DNA of 48,450 nucleotides, from positions 1-48,450 of the forward strand of contig REAW01000023.1 of assembly GCA_004293725.1 (NCBI GenBank), read 5' to 3'. This stretch comes from Curvibacter sp. (GTDB lineage Bacteria > Pseudomonadota > Gammaproteobacteria > Burkholderiales > Burkholderiaceae_C). The translations under genes were made by a program, and so were the position numbers. Below, one piece after another: positions 39,389-47,527 of this stretch (position 1 is the first letter of the stretch; the number at the start of each line of letters is the position of its first letter). A model generated the notes under the pieces. That model had not been told where the DNA came from. It was given only the letters and a program-made list of their open reading frames with translations, and did not search any database.

Positions 39389-40012
39389 TTAGAAGGTAAT
39401 GCCCGCAGGATTGGGGGGGGGCGCTGCGGTTTCCACGCGAGGCGCCTCTACGGGTTTGGGCGCTTCTTTGGGAATCGCCGCTGGTTTTTGTACTGCAACC
39501 AGGGGCGCTGGTGCAGCATAGCGGTAGGTTTTGGGGAGAACGGATGTGCTTGGATAGCCAGCAGCATCCAGGTACTGGGTCCATTCCAGATCAGAAAAAC
39601 CTTTGAGTTTCTGGCTTCCCAAGGTAGCAAATGGAACGGAGTTGTCTCCTGCCAGACGCTGAAGGGCCTCTTGGTCCTCCACTGTGGTAATTGTCCTCTC
39701 CGTAAACGGAATACCGCGGTTTCTTAACAGCGACCTGCCGGAATCGCACGGTCCGCATGACGCTGTGGTGTAGAGGGTTACCGGGTACCTGGCGGCGACT
39801 TGGCGCAATTCGAATGGCAAGTCGGATCCCGCAGCAGGCCCACTAACGCCGCCGCTGGCAGCGACGGTGCCTTTTTCTGTTGAGGCGGGTGGCTTGTCGG
39901 AAAAAGTGACTCGGCCGTCCGGCCCCACGATTTTGTAGACTGGTTGCGCCATGCTTGCGTGGCTCATCAGCGCAAGGGCCAAGGTGCTGAGAAGAGTAAT
40001 TCGGGAATGCAT
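39389..40012 (-). CDS. DUF4124-glutaredoxin fusion protein, exported
   Basis: Periplasmic redox protein of 207 aa. Signal peptide (MHSRITLLSTLALAL..., cleavage near Ala22), DUF4124 (VYKIVGPDGRVTFSDKPP, 25-42), then a glutaredoxin fold with the dithiol CGPC at Cys86 and Cys89 and VPFATLGS. The C-terminal tail is proline-rich. A tract of nine C (nine G in the plus strand, around 39413-39421) codes for PPP near the C-terminus. Probable thiol-disulfide role; the partner is unknown. It is convergent with the ankyrin gene and ends 59 bases from it. Confidence 0.88.
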   Translation of the reverse strand: MHSRITLLSTLALALMSHASMAQPVYKIVGPDGRVTFSDKPPASTEKGTVAASGGVSGPAAGSDLPFELRQVAARYPVTLYTTASCGPCDSGRSLLRNRGIPFTERTITTVEDQEALQRLAGDNSVPFATLGSQKLKGFSDLEWTQYLDAAGYPSTSVLPKTYRYAAPAPLVAVQKPAAIPKEAPKPVEAPRVETAAPPPNPAGITF

Positions 40013-40051
40013 AGTCTTGGTTCTTCCTGCCAGTTGCGAGTCAATACGTCG

Positions 40052-42097
40052 TTATGTGGTGGCCATGCCTTGGTGGCGGAGCAGCGCAACCAGCGAAGGT
40101 TCTCGTCCGCGAAAAGCCTTAAACGATTCCATTGCCGGGCGACTGCCACCTGCCTCCAGTATGGCCATGCGGTATTGTCGACCGGTTTCGGGATTCGGCA
40201 ACCCGTTTGCATCTGCGGATTCTTCGAATGCCGCGTAAGCGTCGGCACTCAATACTTCAGCCCACTTGTAGCTGTAATAGCCTGCAGCGTATCCGCCCGC
40301 AAAAATATGGCTAAAGGTGTGCGCAGTGCGACTCCAGGAAGGGGGCGTCAATACGGCCACCTCAGAGCGGACAGTTTGCAGAAGGGGCATGAAGTCCGCT
40401 GACGGATCATGGTCGGTGTGCAGCAGCATATCGAACAAGGAAAACTCGATTTGACGCAATGTCTGCATGCCACTTTGGAAATTTTTGGCCGCCAACATTT
40501 TGTCAAACAAGGAGCGAGGAAGGGCTATGCCTGTGTCCACGTGGGCGGTCATGTGCTGCAACACGCTCCACTCCCAGCAAAAGTTTTCCATGAACTGGCT
40601 GGGCAATTCCACCGCGTCCCATTCCACGCCACTGATGCCAGAAACATCCCGTTCGTTTACTTGGGTCAGCATATGGTGCAAACCGTGACCAAACTCATGG
40701 AAGAGGGTGGTGACGTCGTCGTGGGTCAGCAGCGCAGGCTTGCCATCCACCCCTTCTGCAAAATTGCAAACCAAATGGGCTACCGGGGTTTGCAGTTGCC
40801 CGTTGTCCGGTCGAAGCCAACGGGTACGCACATCGTCCATCCAGGCGCCGCCCCGTTTGCCGTTGCGGGCCGTGGGGTCCAGGTAAAACTGGCCTACCAG
40901 CTGCAAGCCATGCGGGCTGCGGCGTTCGATACGGTAGAACTTGACGCCAGCATTCCATACCGGGGCGGTGTCCTCGCGGATTTCTACATCAAACAATGTC
41001 TCCACTATTTTGAACAAACCGGCCAGCACTTTGGGGGCTGTGAAGTACTGTTTAACCTCTTGCTCACTAAACGCGTAGCGCGCCTCCTTCAGCTTCTCCG
41101 AGATGTAAGGCCAGTCCCAGGCTTGCGGGTCGCCTAGACCCAATGTGTCACTGGCAAAGGCGCGCAGATCGGCAATATCTTTTTCCGCAAATGGGCGCGC
41201 CTTGCGCGCCAGATCGCGCAAGAAACCAATGACGGTGGTGGGCGAGTCAGCCATCTTGGGTACAACCGACAGCGCGCCGAAGTTGGCATAGCCCAGCAAC
41301 CGCGCTTCTTCTTGGCGCAGCGACAAAATCTGCTGGACGATGGCGGTGTTGTCAAACTTCTGGAACTCAGCCGCAGCCTCAGTGGATGCGCGGGTGACAT
41401 AGGCGCGGTAGAGCACGGCACGCAGGGAACTGCTCTTGGCAAACTGCATGACAGGCAGGTAGCAGGGCATTTTCAGCGTGAGCTTGTATCCGTCTTTGCC
41501 TTCTGCTTGGGCGGCTGTGCGGGCTGCTTGCACTACATCTGGCGGGGTACCTTCAAGTTCTGCCTCGGTGGCGTAGTAGGAAAAGGTGTCGGTGGCATCC
41601 AGTGTGTTTTCACTGAATTTTTGGCCCAGCTCCGCCAATTGTTCTTGAATGATTGCAAAACGCTCGCGCTCGGCGCCTGCTAGTTCGGCCCCACCTAGTA
41701 CAAAGTTTCGTACCGCGTTCTTGTGCGCTTGCAACTGTTCGGCATTCAATGTCGTGGTATCGATGGCCTTGTATTTGGCGTACAAGCGTTCATCCGCGCC
41801 CAGGCGGGTCCAAAATTCGGTGACCATGGGTAGCGTTGCGTTGTAAGCGGCGCGCAATTCAGGGGTGTCTGCCACACTGTTCAAATGGTTCACAGCACCC
41901 CAAGCCATGCCGAGGCACTCGGTTGCAACATCCAGTTCCCGGGCGATCGCGTGCCATTCGGCCGGGAAACCTGCCGCAGTTACTTTTTCTAGCGCTTGCT
42001 CGGCCTGAGCCAAAAGCTCGTGCATCGCCTGTTCCACGTGTTCGGGCCGAATCTGGTCAAACAAAGGCAGGCCGGTGGTGTTCAGCAGTGGATTCAT
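40052..42097 (-). CDS. prlC: Oligopeptidase A (M3 zinc metallopeptidase)
   Basis: Zinc peptidase of the thimet oligopeptidase family that degrades signal peptides and short peptides in the cytoplasm, 681 aa. The zinc site is FHEFGHGLHH in VTTLFHEFGHGLHHMLT, with the downstream Glu ligand in the following helix. The body is all helical. The ATG at 42097 begins the conserved MNPLLNTTGLPLF; 26 extra residues of the open frame are dropped. It is 46 bases after folD on the same strand and could be co-transcribed with it. Confidence 0.95.
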   Translation of the reverse strand: MNPLLNTTGLPLFDQIRPEHVEQAMHELLAQAEQALEKVTAAGFPAEWHAIARELDVATECLGMAWGAVNHLNSVADTPELRAAYNATLPMVTEFWTRLGADERLYAKYKAIDTTTLNAEQLQAHKNAVRNFVLGGAELAGAERERFAIIQEQLAELGQKFSENTLDATDTFSYYATEAELEGTPPDVVQAARTAAQAEGKDGYKLTLKMPCYLPVMQFAKSSSLRAVLYRAYVTRASTEAAAEFQKFDNTAIVQQILSLRQEEARLLGYANFGALSVVPKMADSPTTVIGFLRDLARKARPFAEKDIADLRAFASDTLGLGDPQAWDWPYISEKLKEARYAFSEQEVKQYFTAPKVLAGLFKIVETLFDVEIREDTAPVWNAGVKFYRIERRSPHGLQLVGQFYLDPTARNGKRGGAWMDDVRTRWLRPDNGQLQTPVAHLVCNFAEGVDGKPALLTHDDVTTLFHEFGHGLHHMLTQVNERDVSGISGVEWDAVELPSQFMENFCWEWSVLQHMTAHVDTGIALPRSLFDKMLAAKNFQSGMQTLRQIEFSLFDMLLHTDHDPSADFMPLLQTVRSEVAVLTPPSWSRTAHTFSHIFAGGYAAGYYSYKWAEVLSADAYAAFEESADANGLPNPETGRQYRMAILEAGGSRPAMESFKAFRGREPSLVALLRHQGMATT

Positions 42098-42143
42098 GGT
42101 GACGTGGGGAGTGCAGTGAAACTTCAAGTTACTTGGTGGCAAT

Positions 42144-43031
42144 TCAGACAGATGCAAGCCCGTGGCTGGCAGCAAATCGCTCTGCCGCTTCCAGTGTGTT
42201 GACCAGCAGCATGGTAATGGTCATGGGGCCCACCCCGCCGGGTACAGGGGTAATGTAGCCGGCAACTCGGCTTACGCCAGCAAAATCCACGTCGCCGCAA
42301 AGCTTGCCTGCATCATCCCTGTTCATGCCCACGTCGATGACTACGGCTCCGGGTTTGACCATGTCGGCCGTGAGCACATTGCGTTTGCCGACTGCGGCCA
42401 CGATGACATCGGCTTGCAGGGTCATGGCCTTCAGGTCTGCGGTCGCGCTGTGGCATATGGTGACCGTGGCGTTTTGCTGCAACAGCATCATGGCCATGGG
42501 CTTGCCTACGATGTTGGACCGGCCAATCACCACTGCGTGTTTGCCACGCAAGTCATAGCCTATGCTTTCCAGCATCTTCATACAGCCATAGGGCGTGCAA
42601 GGCCAGAAGCCGGGTTGGCCCACCATGAGCGCGCCGGCGCTGGCCACGTGGAACCCGTCTACATCTTTGGCGGGCGAAATGGCTTCAATCACCTTGTTGG
42701 CGTCAATATGGGCAGGCAGAGGCAGCTGCACCAAAATACCGTGAATGTGGGGATCGTTATTCAACGCATCGACACGGGCCAGCAGTTCGGCCTCGGTCAT
42801 CGTGGCATCGTATTTTTCCAGCACGGAATGCAGGCCGGCGTCGGTGCAAGCCTTGACTTTGTTGCGCACATAGACCTGGCTGGCCGGGTTTTCGCCAACC
42901 AGTACCACTGCCAAGCCTGGAGTTAGCCCACGGGTCTTCAGGGCAGCGGTACGTTGGGCGACATCACCACGCAATTGGGCTGCCAGGGCGTTGCCATCGA
43001 TGGTCAGGGCGGAGGAATCTGTCATGGTCAT
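42144..43031 (-). CDS. folD: Bifunctional methylene-THF dehydrogenase/cyclohydrolase FolD
   Basis: One-carbon enzyme interconverting 5,10-methylene- and 10-formyl-THF with NADP, 295 aa. Substrate binding and catalysis by Lys in YVRNKVKAC, the [10 protein letters not shown] loop, DVDGFH, and the NADP motif [13 protein letters not shown]. The start could be 43031 or 43025 (MTMTDSS). It has no clear Shine-Dalgarno sequence: the bases upstream of the ATG are those of an intrinsic terminator on the same strand. Confidence 0.94.
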   Translation of the reverse strand: MTMTDSSALTIDGNALAAQLRGDVAQRTAALKTRGLTPGLAVVLVGENPASQVYVRNKVKACTDAGLHSVLEKYDATMTEAELLARVDALNNDPHIHGILVQLPLPAHIDANKVIEAISPAKDVDGFHVASAGALMVGQPGFWPCTPYGCMKMLESIGYDLRGKHAVVIGRSNIVGKPMAMMLLQQNATVTICHSATADLKAMTLQADVIVAAVGKRNVLTADMVKPGAVVIDVGMNRDDAGKLCGDVDFAGVSRVAGYITPVPGGVGPMTITMLLVNTLEAAERFAASHGLASV

Positions 43032-43040
43032 GTCGTCAAG

Positions 43041-43072
43041 TAAAAACGCCCGCAGCGGAGGCAGAGCGGGCG
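43041..43072 (-). terminator. Intrinsic terminator just before folD
   Basis: On the minus strand CGCCCGC, 12-base loop, GCGGGCG, then five T, ending 10 bases before the folD ATG. It ends the FixL/FixJ-type transcript after its stop at 43097 or acts as an attenuator of folD. Confidence 0.8.
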
Positions 43073-43077
43073 CAAGG

Positions 43078-43095
43078 TGCTATAAAAATTGGAGC
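43078..43095 (+). repeat. Interspersed repeat copy 9, truncated
   Basis: GCTAT, 7 bases (aaaaatt), GGAGC, then it is lost in the end of the response-regulator gene. Only the first third of the family is recognisable. Confidence 0.5.
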
Positions 43096-43096
43096 G

Positions 43097-43723
43097 TCAG
43101 GTTTTGGGTGCGTTCTGGCCCAAGGCAATTTTGAGCAGATCGGCCACTGTGTTGGCGCTGAGTTTTTCCATGATGTTGGCGCGGTGCGCCTCGACTGTCT
43201 TGATGCTGATACCCAAGTCGTCAGCAATTTGCTTGTTCAGACGCCCAGCGACAATGCGTTCTAGGACTTGGCTTTCGCGCAGCGTAAGCTTGGATAGCAG
43301 CGCGTCGCGGCTCACGGCAAGTTGGTAGTCGGCGAACGTGTCTTTCGCATGATCCAGCATGCGCTCTACGAGGCTGACGAGTTGGTCTTCCTTGAAGGGC
43401 TTCTGGATGAAGTCCATGGCCCCCTTCTTCATGCTGTCCACCGCCATGGGCACGTCGCCGTGACCGGTAATGAACACAATGGGCAGGGGGGACTTGGCTT
43501 CAATCAGACGGCTTTGCAGCTCTAGCCCCGTCATGCCGCCCATGCGGATATCCACAATCAGGCAAGCCACTTCACGGGCGTCGTAGCGGCTCAAAAAAGA
43601 CTCGGCGGAATCAAAGCACCTTACCCGGTACCCTTTGCCTTCCAGCAGCCATTGCAGGGAGTCCCGCACTGCTTCGTCGTCATCGACTACGTAAACCGTT
43701 CCTTTTTTGGGGATCAAGCTCAT
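43097..43723 (-). CDS. FixJ-type response regulator (REC-LuxR)
   Basis: DNA-binding response regulator, 208 aa. Receiver with Asp58 in LIVDIRMGGMTG, GHGDVPMAV and QKPF, then a LuxR/FixJ helix-turn-helix (LTLRESQVLERIVAGRLNKQIADDLGISIKTVEAHRANI) at the C-terminus. It starts 4 bases after the sensor kinase gene ends and forms a two-component pair with it. An intrinsic terminator follows. The pair is divergent from aceE and the kinase lies closest to it, so aceE is a plausible target; this is inference from position only. Confidence 0.93.
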   Translation of the reverse strand: MSLIPKKGTVYVVDDDEAVRDSLQWLLEGKGYRVRCFDSAESFLSRYDAREVACLIVDIRMGGMTGLELQSRLIEAKSPLPIVFITGHGDVPMAVDSMKKGAMDFIQKPFKEDQLVSLVERMLDHAKDTFADYQLAVSRDALLSKLTLRESQVLERIVAGRLNKQIADDLGISIKTVEAHRANIMEKLSANTVADLLKIALGQNAPKT

Positions 43724-43727
43724 TCAG

Positions 43728-46274
43728 TTATCCGAGGTTGGGTTGGGCTGCGGGCGGCTCTGCAAAGGTCAGAGCGCCACCTTCTGTCAGGGGCACCCAA
43801 AAGGAGAAGCGACACCCCGACACATCCGTACCATTGTAGATGTTCTCTGCGGTCATTCTGCCCAAATGGGACTCGACGATAGAACGGCACAAACTCAGTC
43901 CAATGCCCATGCCATCGGCCTTGGTGGAGTAGAAAGCTTCGTACAGGCGGGACATCACTTCGGGTGACAAGCCTTTGCCACTGTCCTGCACCGAAAACTC
44001 GACGACTTGTTTGTTGTCAATCAGGCGGGGCAGCACCCGCAGTTCGATGATGCGGTCGGAGGTTTGGCGCAAGGCCATGTCGATGGACTCGGCGGCGTTA
44101 CGCAGCAAATTCACCAGCACTTGTTCAATGAGAATGGGGTCTACCATGACCATGGGCAGACGTGCCGCGACATAGTGATTCAGACGAACATTGAAGCGGC
44201 GCAATTCAATTTCTGCCAGCTCCACCGCTTCAGCCACCATGATGGAAACCTCTGACATGGTGCGGTTGGGTTCGCTGCGCTTCACGAAGGCGCGAATGCG
44301 CTGGATGATTTGGCCCGCGCGCTGCGCCTGCTTTGCGGTTTTTTCTAGGGCAACGAGCAGGTCTGCTTCTGAAATCTGCTTGTCTTTTATCCGGGAGACC
44401 ATTCCGTTGCAATAGTTGTTAATGGCCGTCAGCGGCTGGTTCAGTTCGTGGGCCACGCTGGAAGCCATTTCCCCCATCGTGATCAGCCGGCTGGAGTTTT
44501 GGGCACGCTCTGCTTGGGTGGCGGCTTGTTCTTCGGCCAAGCGCCTTGTTGTGATGTCGGTGGCAATCACCATTTGGGCAAGACGGCCATCCACCCAGCT
44601 CAAATAGCGCGTACGCACCTCCAGCCATTTGCCCAGCCCACTGATGTACGTCTCTGTGCTTTCCGAATCACTGTCGGGCAGGGCGCTGGTCGGCAGTCCG
44701 GCAAAGGAGTCCACGCTGTCCATCGACTCATCATTCGTTGGGTTATTCGGCATACCCGCTTCTGCGACCAGTTGGAGATGGCCCCCTGCCTGTACACCAA
44801 ACCATTGGCGGTAAAGCTTATTGGCAAACACCATTTCGTCACTGCCCAAAGGGGCGACTGAGATGGATGCGTCTAGTGCTTCCAGTACGGTGGTGAAGCG
44901 CAGATGTGACGCAGAGAGTTGCTCGCGTACGCGGTTGGGCTCGGTGATGTCTGTCATGGACGTCACCCAACCGGTTTGGGTCCCCATGGCGTCAATCAGA
45001 GGTGATACATACAGCCGGGCATCAAACAAGACGTTGTCTCGCCGCTTCACGCGTACCTGGATGCCTCCTGGAGTTGTTTTGCCATGCAGTTCTTCTTCGA
45101 GCAGGGCGTTTAGGTGCTCACGATCGCTTTCTGGCCAATAGGGAAACGGTGCGGTGCGACCCACCAAGTCAGACTCACTCCAGCCGGTCATCTGGCAAAA
45201 GGCAGCATTGACGTAGGTAATCCTACCCTGCAGATCCATGGCGCGCATGCCGGTAAGCATGGAGTTTTCCATCGCGCGGCGAAAGTTGGTTTCGGAGAGC
45301 AATGCCTGCTGTGCCTGTACACGCCGTCGGGTGTGCCGCCAGTTGGCAATCAGCGTCCAAGCAGTTAATACGCTGAGTGCGCTGACCAACCAGAACAGGC
45401 CGCTGCCGATAACCCCCAGCGAGGCCCGGTAGGCTTGTGCCCGCAGCACAAGGCCAACCCCGACAGGCGACACTGGCATGGTGTATTCGTTTGCTGGCTT
45501 GCTCCAAGGCAGTGCGCGTCCTACCAATTTTCGGTCTGGCATGCTGGTTCCTGCCAGCAGCTTTCCATTGGCGTCTTGTAGCGACACCGCATACCGCGCC
45601 GATACTTCGGACGGAACACCGTAGCGGAACAGGCCATCTACCGAGTACTCGGTCAGTAGCACGCCGGAAAAACGCCCACGCTCACTCAGTGGCACAAATA
45701 GCTGGAGTACGGGCACGTCGTCTTTGGTGCGCGGGGGCTGGATGTACAGGGGCTGTTTTACTTGGCGGGTGAGTTCATAGCCAGCATCTCGGGCGCCGTA
45801 GGACAGGACGTCATAGTTCGAAAGCGCGCTCCCTGGAAAGTTGCCGCCCATGCCAAAACTGGCGCGCGTGCGTTGTTTGTCATCCACCCACGCCATGCCC
45901 TGGACTTCAGGATACTGATCCAGCATGGAAGCTGCGCGTTGGCGAAAGTCATCGATGTCGATCTCGCGGTTAGATATTTCGCGGGCCATGCGCATGATTT
46001 GTTCTTGCCGCTCGAGCAGCCGCAGCCGCAAGCGTTGCTGCGTGTACTCCACATCCCGTTGAACGGCCTCTTGCTCACGGTCCATTTCTTCTACGTGAAG
46101 ATAGCCCAAGGCCGACACAATGGCAGCAAAAAACAACATCACTGCGGCTAATGGAGCGAGCATGGCCACCCGGTCCTGACGGTGTGGCGCCAGCCGTTGC
46201 CACCAGCGGCGTGCGCCGTCTACGGTTGGCAAAGCGATGGGGGTTGGCAGTGAAATTACGGTACGAAGAGACAT
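43728..46274 (-). CDS. Membrane sensor histidine kinase, double PAS (FixL-like)
   Basis: Sensor kinase of the FixL/DctB style, 848 aa. TM1 about residues 36-59, a periplasmic domain of about 225 residues, TM2 about 283-310, then two PAS regions (about 330-450 and 460-580), HisKA with the phospho-His near residue 608 in SSVAHELNQPLTAI, and HATPase_c with GKGLSP and GMGIGLSL. The input ligand is unknown; no heme-binding signature could be seen. Partner of the FixJ-type regulator downstream; the start of the kinase gene is 170 bases from aceE. Confidence 0.92.
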   Translation of the reverse strand: MSLRTVISLPTPIALPTVDGARRWWQRLAPHRQDRVAMLAPLAAVMLFFAAIVSALGYLHVEEMDREQEAVQRDVEYTQQRLRLRLLERQEQIMRMAREISNREIDIDDFRQRAASMLDQYPEVQGMAWVDDKQRTRASFGMGGNFPGSALSNYDVLSYGARDAGYELTRQVKQPLYIQPPRTKDDVPVLQLFVPLSERGRFSGVLLTEYSVDGLFRYGVPSEVSARYAVSLQDANGKLLAGTSMPDRKLVGRALPWSKPANEYTMPVSPVGVGLVLRAQAYRASLGVIGSGLFWLVSALSVLTAWTLIANWRHTRRRVQAQQALLSETNFRRAMENSMLTGMRAMDLQGRITYVNAAFCQMTGWSESDLVGRTAPFPYWPESDREHLNALLEEELHGKTTPGGIQVRVKRRDNVLFDARLYVSPLIDAMGTQTGWVTSMTDITEPNRVREQLSASHLRFTTVLEALDASISVAPLGSDEMVFANKLYRQWFGVQAGGHLQLVAEAGMPNNPTNDESMDSVDSFAGLPTSALPDSDSESTETYISGLGKWLEVRTRYLSWVDGRLAQMVIATDITTRRLAEEQAATQAERAQNSSRLITMGEMASSVAHELNQPLTAINNYCNGMVSRIKDKQISEADLLVALEKTAKQAQRAGQIIQRIRAFVKRSEPNRTMSEVSIMVAEAVELAEIELRRFNVRLNHYVAARLPMVMVDPILIEQVLVNLLRNAAESIDMALRQTSDRIIELRVLPRLIDNKQVVEFSVQDSGKGLSPEVMSRLYEAFYSTKADGMGIGLSLCRSIVESHLGRMTAENIYNGTDVSGCRFSFWVPLTEGGALTFAEPPAAQPNLG

Positions 46275-46432
46275 GGTGCAAGTGTAGGGGAGCGCACGCC
46301 AGCGCTTGCCTTTTATCGGTTACACCGGGTTTCCTGAAATTTCACAATAAGAAACGTGTGGGCATTATTTGAAATTTGAAAATAATTATGAGAAACTAGG
46401 GTTGCCGCACTAAATTACGCCAAAGTACCAAG

Positions 46433-46438
46433 AAGGAG
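46433..46438 (+). promoter_or_regulatory. Strong Shine-Dalgarno site of aceE
   Basis: AAGGAG six bases before ATG 46445 fixes the start. AT-rich sequence at 46360-46395 (TTGAAA, TATGAG) upstream may be the promoter, but spacing is not good enough to name boxes. Confidence 0.75.
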
Positions 46439-46444
46439 ATATCG

Positions 46445-47527
46445 ATGGCTGCAGAACCCCAAAACCCTTTGGGAACGTCCGATGTGGACGCTCAGGAAAC
46501 CCGTGAGTGGATGGACGCGCTGAGTGCGGTCATCGAGAGTGAAGGCCCCGAGCGCGCTCACTTCTTATTGGAACAATTGCTGGAACATGCGCGCCAAAAG
46601 AGCATTGATATGCCTTTTTCCGCCAACACCGGGTACGTCAACACCATTGAACCCTCAGAGGAGGAGCGCTCGCCCGGCAATCTGGAAATCGAAGAACGCC
46701 TGCGTGCGTACATGCGCTGGAACGCCATGGCCATGGTCGTGAAGGCCAACCGCCACAACCCCGCAGACGGTGGGGACTTGGGTGGTCACATTGGCTCATT
46801 TGCCTCACTGGCCAGCTTGTTTGGTGCCGGCTTCAACCACTTTTGGCACGCCGAGAGCGAAAACCATGGCGGCGACTGTCTGTACATCCAGGGCCACGTG
46901 TCCCCCGGTGTGTATGCCCGCGCCTACCTGGAAGGCCGCCTGACGGAAGAACAGTTGCTGAACTTCCGCCAAGAGGTGGACGGCAAGGGCCTCTCCAGCT
47001 ACCCGCACCCCAAGCTGATGCCCGAGTTCTGGCAGTTCCCCACTGTGTCTATGGGCTTGGGCCCCTTGATGGCGATTTACCAAGCGCGTTTCCTGAAATA
47101 CCTGCACGCCCGTGGCATTGCCAACACCGAAAACCGCAAGGTCTGGGTGTTTTGCGGCGACGGTGAGATGGACGAAGTGGAGTCCCTGGGCGCCATCGGT
47201 TTGGCCGCCCGTGAAGGCCTGGACAACCTGGTCTTCGTAATCAATTGCAACCTGCAGCGCCTGGATGGCCCGGTGCGTGGCAACGGCAAGATCGTGCAAG
47301 AGCTCGAAGGTGAATTCCGTGGTGCCGGCTGGAACGTGATCAAGTTGTTGTGGGGCTCCGGCTGGGATCCTTTGTTGGCACGCGACAAAGACGGCGCCCT
47401 CAAGAAGATCATGATGGACACGCTGGATGGCGACTACCAGGCCATGAAGGCCAACGACGGCGCTTATGTAAATGGTTTCCAAGATGTCAGACGAAGAAAT
47501 CTTCGATCTGCGCCGTGGCGGCCATGA
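46445..47527 (+). CDS. aceE: Pyruvate dehydrogenase E1 (AceE), 5' part before a frame break
   Basis: Homodimeric E1 of the pyruvate dehydrogenase complex, which decarboxylates pyruvate on ThDP and acetylates lipoyl-E2. In this frame residues 1-342 are normal: [42 protein letters not shown], the [21 protein letters not shown] segment, and the ThDP motif GDGEMDE with [11 protein letters not shown]. After GAYV (342) the frame leaves homology and ends after 18 unrelated residues. In E. coli this point is followed by REHFFGKYPETAAL, about 13 residues that are missing here. The reading frame continues at 47472 in the next frame. Confidence 0.85.
   Translation: MAAEPQNPLGTSDVDAQETREWMDALSAVIESEGPERAHFLLEQLLEHARQKSIDMPFSANTGYVNTIEPSEEERSPGNLEIEERLRAYMRWNAMAMVVKANRHNPADGGDLGGHIGSFASLASLFGAGFNHFWHAESENHGGDCLYIQGHVSPGVYARAYLEGRLTEEQLLNFRQEVDGKGLSSYPHPKLMPEFWQFPTVSMGLGPLMAIYQARFLKYLHARGIANTENRKVWVFCGDGEMDEVESLGAIGLAAREGLDNLVFVINCNLQRLDGPVRGNGKIVQELEGEFRGAGWNVIKLLWGSGWDPLLARDKDGALKKIMMDTLDGDYQAMKANDGAYVNGFQDVRRRNLRSAPWRP

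Noticed and set aside
46431..46447. Leader AGAAGGAGAT resembling a phage T7 or cloning-vector leader
   Set aside because: A strong Shine-Dalgarno sequence alone explains it; flanking sequence is ordinary chromosome and there is no vector sequence.
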